This document shows positions 1-6,463 of a DNA stretch of 6,629 bases, piece by piece (the first letter of the stretch is position 1; the number at the start of each line of letters is the position of its first letter). The translations under genes and the position numbers were made by a program. The notes below the pieces were generated by a model. That model searched no databases, was not told where the DNA came from, and was given only the letters and a program-made list of their open reading frames with translations. This stretch comes from Thermoflexales bacterium (GTDB taxonomy: Bacteria; Chloroflexota; Anaerolineae; Fen-1058), in contig JAFGFO010000129.1 of the NCBI GenBank assembly GCA_016931085.1, forward strand, positions 1 to 6,629, read 5' to 3'.

Positions 1-14
1 CCTTTTTAAAAAGC

Positions 15-52
15 CTCTGTGCCTCTCTGTGCACCCTCTGTGAGGCTCTGTG
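15..52. repeat. Four CTCTGTG repeats with 10-11 bp period
   Basis: CTCTGTG occurs at 15-21, 25-31, 36-42 and 46-52, in degenerate units about one helical turn apart (CACAGAG on the minus strand). A TTTTTAAAAA palindrome lies next to it at 3-12. The array sits just beyond the rsbX end and belongs to a class of low-complexity intergenic repeat; no function is evident. Confidence 0.6.
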
Positions 53-127
53 TAATTAAAAATGCACCAGGCTGAGTAGTTACCAATGAGGGACGATTTC
101 TAGACGAGGTTTTGGACTTTTTCCGGC

Positions 128-769
128 TCAATGTCCGAGGCGGGGCTGACCGGCGTAACGCACGACCAGGGCCAAGGCATCGTCCGTCCCGCGCCCGTAC
201 TCGGCCAGAATGCGGTCGGCGATTTCCTGCGGCGAGCCATTCAAGACCAAGTTTTGGGTAAAGCCGCTGCGGATGCCGTCGGTAGAAAAAATCAAGGTGT
301 CGCCTGGGGAAAGGGAGAAACTGTCGGAACGCAGGGTAGGCAAGCGATAGCCCACCACGCCCCCGCGCGCCAGCAGAATCTCGCGCGGTGGGTTAGCTCT
401 GGGGTCGGCGCGCAAAAGTATGCCGCTCACATTGCCCACCCCCAGCCAGGTCATCGTTTCGCTCAGGGCGTTGAAAGAGGCCAGGCTCATCACCACGCCG
501 CGCGTTCGCAGCAGGGCTTCGTGGCAACGCTTGAGCAACATAGCCACCGGCTCGGACGCGTGCAAACTGAGGGTAGCTGCGGCGGTTTTGGCTACGATAG
601 CCGCGCCCTCGCCATGCCCCAGCCCATCCACGACAGCCGCCACCGCACCGTGGGGGAATTCCTTGACCACGTACTGATCACCCGAGTCGCTGTGCTTGAC
701 CACGGATAGCCCGGCCGCTCCCCACTCAATGAACGCCTGACCGGCGTTCTGCTCCTGTGTGACATCCAT
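128..769 (-). CDS. rsbX: RsbX-like PP2C (SpoIIE-type) serine/threonine phosphatase
   Basis: Single-domain PP2C-type phosphatase, 213 aa (B. subtilis RsbX is about 199 aa). It is expected to reset the stressosome by dephosphorylating RsbS-P and RsbR-P. The metal-binding and catalytic motifs of the SpoIIE/RsbX group are in order: SGDQYVV (D31), VVDGLGHGEGA (D48), WLGVGNVSG (109-116), FSTDGIRSGF (D164) and GTDDALALVV (D196, D197). It lacks the N-terminal RsbT-binding domain of RsbU, and its place directly after rsbT fits RsbX rather than RsbU. It could still be a divergent phosphatase that also acts on an unlinked antagonist. The ATG at 769 has AAGGAG 5 nt upstream (775-780), in a 19-nt gap after the rsbT stop. 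The upstream extension to 832 runs into rsbT and has no such site. It is the last gene visible, with 127 nt of non-coding sequence after it. Confidence 0.88.
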   Translation of the reverse strand: MDVTQEQNAGQAFIEWGAAGLSVVKHSDSGDQYVVKEFPHGAVAAVVDGLGHGEGAAIVAKTAAATLSLHASEPVAMLLKRCHEALLRTRGVVMSLASFNALSETMTWLGVGNVSGILLRADPRANPPREILLARGGVVGYRLPTLRSDSFSLSPGDTLIFSTDGIRSGFTQNLVLNGSPQEIADRILAEYGRGTDDALALVVRYAGQPRLGH

Positions 770-774
770 TTCTT

Positions 775-780
775 CTCCTT
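775..780 (-). promoter_or_regulatory. Shine-Dalgarno for rsbX
   Basis: AAGGAG on the minus strand, 5 nt before the ATG at 769. It decides the start against the longer open frame reaching 832. Confidence 0.75.
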
Positions 781-788
781 GCAGGGGG

Positions 789-1208
789 TTAGCGTTTGCG
801 CAAGCGCTTGACGGCCGTGATCTTGGTTCCAACGCCGACTTCTGATTCGATTTCGAACTCGTCCATCAAGCGCTTGGAACCTGAAACGCCCAGGCCCAAG
901 CCTTTGGATGTCGTATAGCCACCGGCCAGAACACGCTCGACGTTTTCGATGCCCGGGCCTTTGTCCTCAGCCACGATCTTGACAAAAGTGCCATTTTCGT
1001 CGTCGACCGGTGTCAAGCTGATAAAGCCGCGTTTGGCATACAACAAGATATTACGTCCCAGCTCAGAGATGACCACGGCGATCTTGGTAGCCTCGGCTTC
1101 CGGGAAGCCCAACTGCAAAGCAATCCTAAGCCCATAGCGCCGAGCTGTGACCACGTCGGCTTGGCTAGAGATGGACCAACTCGCCGGCGGCAAGGTTCTA
1201 CCAATCAT
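789..1208 (-). CDS. rsbT: RsbT-like serine/threonine-protein kinase (anti-sigma-factor-type GHKL fold)
   Basis: Kinase and output component of the stressosome, 139 aa (B. subtilis RsbT is about 133). In the family it phosphorylates Ser/Thr of RsbS and RsbR, is released, and then activates a partner, which is the RsbU phosphatase in Bacillus. The GHKL ATP-binding motifs are all visible: the N box ISELGRNILLYA (E49, N53), the G1 box EDKGPGI (D82, G84, G86), and the glycine-rich lid GGYTTSKGLGLGVSG (97-110) followed by KRLMDEF. The EDxGPGI and KRLMDEF segments match RsbT more closely than RsbW or SpoIIAB. I chose the ATG at 1208 because GGAGGTG lies 6 nt upstream, inside the end of rsbS. The frame stays open upstream to an ATG at 1268, but the added Arg/Gly-rich residues resemble no RsbT N-terminus. 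No rsbU or rsbW lies nearby, so the partner that receives RsbT is unknown. Confidence 0.93.
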   Translation of the reverse strand: MIGRTLPPASWSISSQADVVTARRYGLRIALQLGFPEAEATKIAVVISELGRNILLYAKRGFISLTPVDDENGTFVKIVAEDKGPGIENVERVLAGGYTTSKGLGLGVSGSKRLMDEFEIESEVGVGTKITAVKRLRKR

Positions 1209-1689
1209 TGAGCACCTCCGGCGAGTTCGCGAGCCGCGCGCTTCCACCCGCGCCCCCCCCCCATTCATCGAGCTCAGACTCAGTCCAATCGAGCTCCCCC
1301 TTGGCGTCTTCTATCCCTTGCCCCTTACACTGGGCGGCTTCGTAGGCCCGGCTCAACGCCAAGGCGTCGTCTAGGTCAAGCACGGCCTGAATGTTGGGCA
1401 AGTTCATGCCGAGCTCGATCATGGTCTCGACCACGGCATCTTGCAAGCCAGAGACGATCACCTCTGTACCCATCAATTTGGCCATCTCGGCCGTGCTCTG
1501 GATAAAGCGGCCGAAGAAGCTGTCACAGATATCCACCTGTGAAAAGTCCAGCAATACCCAGCGGGAGTGATGCTGGCGAACCTGCCGCATCACCTCGCGA
1601 CGCAAGGTGATGACTTCCTCGTCCATCAGGTCACGGGGAACAGAGACCAACAGCAAATTTTCTAGTTTTTGAATGGGAGAAGCTTCCAT
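1198..1689 (-). CDS. rsbS: RsbS-like STAS scaffold protein with C-terminal tail
   Basis: Single-domain STAS protein, 163 aa, that by homology co-assembles with the RsbR proteins into the stressosome core and holds the kinase RsbT until phosphorylated. The STAS domain fills residues 1-118. S57 in VDICDSFFGRF aligns with the S59 phosphosite of B. subtilis RsbS (VDMIDSFIAK). It lacks an N-terminal sensor domain, as expected for RsbS and unlike the two upstream genes. Family members are usually about 120 aa. This one carries about 44 extra residues: an acidic stretch (about 127-142, with two Trp) and then a Gly/Ala-rich end. The last 18 or so residues depend on a ten-G run at 1253-1262 and would change with any indel there. 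Its start shares one base with the preceding stop (TAATG), with GGAGGG at 1700-1705, so translation is probably coupled. Its end overlaps rsbT by 11 nt. Confidence 0.9.
   Translation of the reverse strand: MEASPIQKLENLLLVSVPRDLMDEEVITLRREVMRQVRQHHSRWVLLDFSQVDICDSFFGRFIQSTAEMAKLMGTEVIVSGLQDAVVETMIELGMNLPNIQAVLDLDDALALSRAYEAAQCKGQGIEDAKGELDWTESELDEWGGGAGGSARLANSPEVLNDW
1215..1219 (-). promoter_or_regulatory. Shine-Dalgarno for rsbT inside rsbS
   Basis: GGAGG (within GGAGGTG) on the minus strand, 6 nt before the ATG at 1208 and embedded in the last codons of rsbS. It decides the rsbT start and suggests that rsbS and rsbT are translationally coupled. Confidence 0.75.
1253..1262 (-). other. Ten-G homopolymer tract in rsbS, just before rsbT
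   Basis: The coding (minus) strand carries ten consecutive G near the 3' end of rsbS, about 45 nt before the rsbT ATG. As written, rsbS ends at the TAG at 1198-1200. With nine G the rsbS frame runs straight into rsbT and fuses them. With eight or eleven G rsbS would stop at a TGA overlapping the rsbT start as ATGA. A run this long is prone to polymerase slippage and to sequencing error. Confidence 0.9.
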
Positions 1690-4019
1690 TACGCCTGATC
1701 CCTCCGTTTACGTGTGAGTTTCATACCCAAGCTGGTGAACGCAAGCCGCAAACCGGTCTGCAAATCCGCCAGGGTTTCTATACCGCCCCAATCCACCCCC
1801 AGGTCCACCACCGTCTCGGCCACCGCCTCGGACATTCCCGTGACGATGGTCCGCGCACCCTTCAAGCGCGCAGCCTGGATAGTCTTGCTCAAATGGTTCG
1901 CGATGCCGGTGTCCACGATCGGCACGCCTGTGACGTCCAGGATCACCACCTGGGCGCGATGCTCGCGGATACCGCTCAGCAAAGCGCGGGTGACGTCCTT
2001 GGCGCGCAAGGTGTCAATGCTGCCAATCAGTGGCATGACGATGATGCGATCCATCACCGGGATGATCGGCGTGGAAAGCTCCTGGAGCGCCTGCTGCTGC
2101 GCCTCGATGATTTCCTCCTGCAAGCGCAGATTTTCTTCCTGGGCTCGCTGGCGACCGGTCACCTCGCGTTGCAACTCGGCCGTTCGTTGCTCGACCTGCT
2201 CCTCCACCTGCTTGCAGGCCTTTTCCAAAGCCGATTCCGCTTCCCGCCGCGCCTGCAGCAGCAGCGCTCCTTGCAGCGCGCTGCTGATCTGCCTCTGCAA
2301 AATCTCGTAAACCTGCCCGTCGGGCGCTTCCATCTCGAACATGGCCATGCCAATCTGGTGTTGGCGAAAGTAGAGTGGCTCGACCACAAAGCAGCGCGGC
2401 CTGTCGTCAGCTATCAGCCCGTCCGGCACCAAGTGAGGCGAGGCAAAGCGCTGTCCGCCCGCCTCCAACTCTACCCGCCCGGCCTGGTTGTAGGCCAGGA
2501 TCAGCCGCGCCCACTCGGCCGGCGCGTGGGGATTCTCGTACAGCGACAAGTAGCAACTGGGGATATCCAGGCGGGGCAGATGGACCGCCAACTCGTCCAT
2601 CAACTCTCCAACGTCAAAGGTAGTGATCAAGGTCTGGCCAATCTCGCGCAGCGTCTGCGCCTGCTGGGCCGCTTGCAGTTCCCCTCGTGCCTGGGCCAAG
2701 TGAGCCATCTGGCTCACAAGCACCCGCGCCTGGCTCCACAGATTCTCTGCCCGCTGTCCGGCCGCCCCATTGGCCAAAGCCGGCCATGTGCAGCGGCGCA
2801 GGACCGATATGACGTTCTGCCAGGCGGGCACATCCCCATCGCTGTCTATCACCCCGCGCAGCACGTCTTCCAGCCTGGCTATAAAGATCCCTCCAGAAGC
2901 CTGATCAGCCACATCTGTCAACGCTCCTGAAGGTGACAGTAGGGGTTTGATTTCGGCTACAAAGGCATCCAATATCTCTTCCGCCCATTCAGACGCCATC
3001 GCCGTCCTGGTCTCCACCGCTTGCGCCATCTCGGCAACGATCGTTTCTCGCCGCTCAAGAGAGGCCGCCGCATGGTCTTGGGGCAGACCTGGCGCTGCGC
3101 CGGTCACCGCCAGTGACGTGCAGCCACACGACTGGCGCACGACCAATTGCGTGGGGAGGGTCAGCAGCTCGGGACTTGAGTCACCCCGCAGTTGAGCCAG
3201 GACCAGCCGGGCAGCTTGCCTGGCCTGCTCGCGCGTCGGCTGGCTCACAGAGCTGAGAGGCGGGATGGTGAACTTGGCGCTTCCAACATCATCAAAGCCA
3301 GTTACAGCCAGATCATAGGGCACGTTAATGCCTCGCGCCTGACATACGTCCAGCACGCCCATTGCGATCGTATCGCTGGGAGCTACAATCGCATCCAAGT
3401 CAAGCTGCGGGCGCAAAGCGCGCTCGTCCAATAAAAGGCTGGCGGCCTTTGTTCCCCAGGCTTGATCAAAGGCGCCCGGCGGGCTGACGAGAGCTGGGTC
3501 GAACGGCAGGCCGTGCTCGGCCAATGCCTCGAGATAAGCGCGGTAGCGTGTTTCTGCTTCTGGGTTATCCGCGTAAGCGCGGATGAAAGCGATGCGGCGG
3601 TAATTGTGAACGCGAATGAGGTGAGTCATCGCTTCGTACATGCCGGTGTAATTGTCCACCACTACGCTGGGCACGCCTTCCAATGCCACGGCGATGCTGG
3701 CCATAGGCAAAGGCTGGTATCGCTGGCAAAACTCGCGATAGCCTTCCAGGCCGATGAAATTGCTCAAGGTGCCGCCGCTGAACACCAGGCCATCCACTCT
3801 CTCGACGTTGAGCAAATCATAAAGCACATTAGCCTGGGCTGAAAAACGATCGGGGTGGTTGGGAGACATGCCTGGGAAGCAAATCAAGTTGGCATTTTCC
3901 TCGCGCACGGCGTCCATCACCCCCTGCAACACGCGGGTGCTATATTCATCCGAGATCGCATGGGCCAAAAGCCCTATGGTCAAGCGCTTGTTGTTTCGTT
4001 CAACGCGACGATCTTGCAT
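1689..4019 (-). CDS. rsbR: RsbR-like stressosome sensor, LacI-type ligand-binding + GAF-like + coiled coil + STAS (paralogue 2)
   Basis: Tandem paralogue of the preceding gene with the same architecture, 776 aa. The LacI-type domain covers about 12-300 (PSDTIAMG with D216, TGFDDV with D243/D244, closing RQSCGC). A helical linker covers about 301-448, the GAF-like domain 449-586, the coiled coil 590-649 and STAS 650-758. Both RsbR phosphosite threonines are present (T670 in GSIDT, T704 in PIVDT). There is no HTH, signal peptide or membrane segment, so the domain should bind a cytoplasmic ligand. By hand count about 88 of 108 STAS residues match paralogue 1, but only about 37 of 72 at the start of the LacI-type domain, which suggests shared assembly and different sensing. 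The ATG at 4019 has a strong SD (GAGGTGG, 4024-4030). A GTG at 4037 would overlap the upstream stop as GTGA and add 6 residues. The stop TAA shares its last A with the ATG of rsbS. Confidence 0.9.
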   Translation of the reverse strand: MQDRRVERNNKRLTIGLLAHAISDEYSTRVLQGVMDAVREENANLICFPGMSPNHPDRFSAQANVLYDLLNVERVDGLVFSGGTLSNFIGLEGYREFCQRYQPLPMASIAVALEGVPSVVVDNYTGMYEAMTHLIRVHNYRRIAFIRAYADNPEAETRYRAYLEALAEHGLPFDPALVSPPGAFDQAWGTKAASLLLDERALRPQLDLDAIVAPSDTIAMGVLDVCQARGINVPYDLAVTGFDDVGSAKFTIPPLSSVSQPTREQARQAARLVLAQLRGDSSPELLTLPTQLVVRQSCGCTSLAVTGAAPGLPQDHAAASLERRETIVAEMAQAVETRTAMASEWAEEILDAFVAEIKPLLSPSGALTDVADQASGGIFIARLEDVLRGVIDSDGDVPAWQNVISVLRRCTWPALANGAAGQRAENLWSQARVLVSQMAHLAQARGELQAAQQAQTLREIGQTLITTFDVGELMDELAVHLPRLDIPSCYLSLYENPHAPAEWARLILAYNQAGRVELEAGGQRFASPHLVPDGLIADDRPRCFVVEPLYFRQHQIGMAMFEMEAPDGQVYEILQRQISSALQGALLLQARREAESALEKACKQVEEQVEQRTAELQREVTGRQRAQEENLRLQEEIIEAQQQALQELSTPIIPVMDRIIVMPLIGSIDTLRAKDVTRALLSGIREHRAQVVILDVTGVPIVDTGIANHLSKTIQAARLKGARTIVTGMSEAVAETVVDLGVDWGGIETLADLQTGLRLAFTSLGMKLTRKRRDQA

Positions 4020-4023
4020 CACA

Positions 4024-4030
4024 CCACCTC
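4024..4030 (-). promoter_or_regulatory. Shine-Dalgarno for second rsbR
   Basis: GAGGTGG on the minus strand, with its GAGG 7 nt before the ATG at 4019. It lies downstream of the alternative GTG at 4037 and so favours the ATG. It falls in the 14-nt gap after the first rsbR stop codon. Confidence 0.65.
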
Positions 4031-4033
4031 TAA

Positions 4034-6424
4034 TCACGGGCTATTGGAATAGCGGCGATGCTCGATGTGCATACCCATCCGCTCGAGAGCAGCCCGCAGG
4101 CCGGTCTTCAAATCGGCCAGGGTTTCGATGCCGCTCCAGTCCACCCCCAAGTCGACGATGGTCTCGGCCACCGCGTCGGACATGCCGGTGACAATGGCCA
4201 ATGCACCCTTCAAGCGGGCGGCCTGAATCGTCTTGTTCAAGTGGTTAGCCACGCCGGTATCGACGATGGGCACACCGGTGATGTCGAGAATAACCACCCG
4301 GACTTGATGCTGCCGGATGCCCGCCAGCAGAGAGCGCGTAATTTCCTTAGCGCGGAAGGTGTCGATGCTGCCGATCAAGGGCATGACGATGATATTCTCC
4401 ATCACCGGGATGATGGGGGAAGATAGTTCTTGAAGTGCTTGTCTTTGCGCCTCGATGATTCCCTCTTGCAAGCGCAGATTATCTTCCTGTGCCAGTTGGC
4501 GGTCGGCGATCTCACGCTGTAACTCAGCGGTCCTCTGCTTGACCTGATCTTCCACTTCTCTGTAGGCCTTTTCCAGGGCGGCCTCGGCCTGTTGGCGCGC
4601 TTCCAAGATCAATGCCCCCTGTAACGCGCTACTGAGCTGCCCTCGCAACGCTTCATAGATCATCCCATAACGCGCTTCCGCCTCGAACAAGGCAAAGCCA
4701 ATCTGGTTTTCACGAAAGTAGAGCGGTTCGACCACAAAGTGGTGCGGAGCATCCCAGTCTATCATGCCCCCTGGCGCCAGTGAGTAAGAGGGGAAGCGCT
4801 GCCCATCGACCTGAGCCTCTCCGTCCTGGCAAGAAGCCATGACCAGGCGAGCCTGCTCGCTCGGCGCCTGGGCATTTTCGTACAAGGACAGGTAACAAGC
4901 GGAAAGGCCCAAACGCGGCAAGCCGGCGGCTAACACCTGAGCCAACTCTTCCACATCGAACGTCGTGATCAAGGCCTGGCTGATCTCGCGCAGCACCTGG
5001 GTCTGCTGCGCGGCTTGCATCTCGTGGCGTGAACGAGCCAGTTGGGTCGCTTCGCCCACCAGCACACGGGCCTGCCCCCACAGGCTTTCGGCCCAGCTTA
5101 TGGTCTGGCTGTCGCCAAGATAGGGCAACACGTGACGGCGCAGGCTAGACACAACGCTCTGCCAGGCCACCACATTTCCTCCAGCGATGATCACCCGGCG
5201 CAGAACGTCTCTCAAGGCTGATAAAAAGAAACCCCAAGAAATCGATTGAGACGACGACGCGGAGGACTCCGCCAACGGCTCCGGCGAGCCAGCCAGCTTT
5301 GAGGGCAAATCGTTCCACTCCGCAATCAAGGCATCCAAAAGCTGTTCTGCACACCTGGAGATAAAAGCCAGCTCCAGGGAAAAATCGTCTGAGGCTTGCG
5401 TCATCTCGGACAAAATCGCTGCCCGCCGCTTGGACAGGGCGGCTCCCAATGGTTCCTCCAAGGCCTCCATCGGCTCTGCCGCAGCCTGGATCACCATCGG
5501 CGACATGCAGCCACACGACTGCCGCACAACCAACTGCGTGGAGAGGCTCAGCACCTCGGGCACCTGTTCGCCGCGCAGTTGAGCCAGGACCAACTGAGCA
5601 GCACGCATAGCCTGTTCGCGCGTCGGCTGGCGCACGGTGGTGAGCGGTGGGATGGAAAAGCGAACGCTCTCCACGTCATCAAAGCCCGTTAGCGCAATAT
5701 CGCGCGGCACGTGGATGCCCCGCTCTCGCAGTGCACTCAACGTACCCAACGCGATGTTGTCGCTGGGCGTCACGATGGCGTCAAAGTCAAGCTGGGGACG
5801 CAGGCCGCGTTCGTCCAGCAGGACGCGAGTAGCTTCAACGCCGCTCACAACGTCAAAGTTGCCCGGCGGGCTGACGAGTTGAGGGTCGAGAGGCAGGCCG
5901 TGCTCAGCCAGGGCGCTGACATAGGCGTCGTAGCGCGCCTCGGCCTCGGGGTTGCCCTCGCGCGCGCGGAAGAAGGCGATCCGGCGGCAGCCGTGAACGG
6001 TGATGAGGTGCGTCACCGCCTCGTGTATCCCGCTGCGATTGTCCACCACCACACTGGGCACTCCCTCGAGGGCCACGGCGATGCTGGCGAGAGGCAGTGA
6101 TTGGTAGCGTTGGCAGAAGCGCCGGTAGCCTTCCATGCCGGCAAAGTTGCTCAGCACGCCGCCACTGAGCACCAGCCCATCGACTATGTCTGGATGAGCC
6201 AAATCGTAAACCACGTTGGCCTGCCTCTCAAAGCCGCGCGCGCTGTACAAATCCCAACCCGGGTAACAGACCAGGTTGACCTCCTCTGTCTGGAGAGCAT
6301 CGAACACGCCGTTCCACAGTAAAAGTCCATATTCATCGTGAATAGCGTGCGTCAGGAATCCGACCGTCAAGCGCTTACTGCGCTGAGGGGGGCTGGTCTG
6401 GCCCTGAGCATGATTATTCGCCAT
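4034..6424 (-). CDS. rsbR: RsbR-like stressosome sensor, LacI-type ligand-binding + GAF-like + coiled coil + STAS (paralogue 1)
   Basis: Predicted cytoplasmic sensor and scaffold subunit of a stressosome, 796 aa. Residues about 18-306 form a LacI/periplasmic-binding-like fold, with PSDNIALG (D222), TGFDDV (D249, D250) and the closing RQSCGC seen in LacI-family effector domains. There is no helix-turn-helix before it, and no signal peptide or membrane segment. Residues about 307-467 are a helical linker with a Ser-rich stretch near 385-395. A GAF-like domain spans about 468-607, a coiled coil with QRTAEL about 609-668, and STAS about 670-777. The STAS domain keeps T689 (GSIDT) and T723 (PIVDT), 34 residues apart as are T171 and T205 of B. 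subtilis RsbR. I chose the ATG at 6424 because GAGG lies 7 nt upstream; an in-frame ATG at 6463 (809 aa) has no clear SD. It is first in the operon. The STAS call is firm. The ligand is unknown; a sugar is only a guess from the fold. Confidence 0.9.
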   Translation of the reverse strand: MANNHAQGQTSPPQRSKRLTVGFLTHAIHDEYGLLLWNGVFDALQTEEVNLVCYPGWDLYSARGFERQANVVYDLAHPDIVDGLVLSGGVLSNFAGMEGYRRFCQRYQSLPLASIAVALEGVPSVVVDNRSGIHEAVTHLITVHGCRRIAFFRAREGNPEAEARYDAYVSALAEHGLPLDPQLVSPPGNFDVVSGVEATRVLLDERGLRPQLDFDAIVTPSDNIALGTLSALRERGIHVPRDIALTGFDDVESVRFSIPPLTTVRQPTREQAMRAAQLVLAQLRGEQVPEVLSLSTQLVVRQSCGCMSPMVIQAAAEPMEALEEPLGAALSKRRAAILSEMTQASDDFSLELAFISRCAEQLLDALIAEWNDLPSKLAGSPEPLAESSASSSQSISWGFFLSALRDVLRRVIIAGGNVVAWQSVVSSLRRHVLPYLGDSQTISWAESLWGQARVLVGEATQLARSRHEMQAAQQTQVLREISQALITTFDVEELAQVLAAGLPRLGLSACYLSLYENAQAPSEQARLVMASCQDGEAQVDGQRFPSYSLAPGGMIDWDAPHHFVVEPLYFRENQIGFALFEAEARYGMIYEALRGQLSSALQGALILEARQQAEAALEKAYREVEDQVKQRTAELQREIADRQLAQEDNLRLQEGIIEAQRQALQELSSPIIPVMENIIVMPLIGSIDTFRAKEITRSLLAGIRQHQVRVVILDITGVPIVDTGVANHLNKTIQAARLKGALAIVTGMSDAVAETIVDLGVDWSGIETLADLKTGLRAALERMGMHIEHRRYSNSP

Positions 6425-6431
6425 ATCGTCG

Positions 6432-6435
6432 CCTC
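6432..6435 (-). promoter_or_regulatory. Shine-Dalgarno for first rsbR
   Basis: GAGG on the minus strand, 7 nt before the ATG at 6424. This supports that start over the in-frame ATG at 6463, which is preceded by GACCTTCG with no purine-rich SD. Confidence 0.55.
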
Positions 6436-6463
6436 GTTTGATCGTAACTATAGCTTGCTTCAT

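Noticed and set aside
8..46. Rho-independent terminator after rsbX
   Set aside because: On the minus strand GCCTC (46-42) could pair with GAGGC (17-13) before five T, but the stem is only 5 bp with a 24-nt loop made of the repeat array. Too weak to call.
131..709. Open frame on the plus strand opposite rsbX (192 codons)
   Set aside because: It mirrors the PP2C gene on the other strand, has no family resemblance, and I saw no convincing SD before it.
1206..1268. Longer rsbT starting at the ATG at 1268
   Set aside because: The extra 20 residues are Gly/Arg-rich, run across the G tract inside rsbS, and resemble no RsbT N-terminus. The ATG at 1208 has a near-perfect SD.
1893..2930. Long open frame on the plus strand (345 codons)
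   Set aside because: It is antisense to the second rsbR, whose domains are clear. The translation is Leu/His/Arg/Gln-rich with no recognisable domain, which is typical of a shadow frame in GC-rich DNA.
4020..4037. GTG start of the second rsbR giving a GTGA overlap
   Set aside because: It is possible by coupling, but there is no SD before the GTG, while the ATG at 4019 has GAGGTGG at good spacing.
4034..6424. LacI-family transcription repressors
   Set aside because: The ligand-binding fold is LacI-like, but no helix-turn-helix precedes it, and the C-terminus is a coiled coil plus STAS next to rsbS/rsbT, so a DNA-binding role is not supported.
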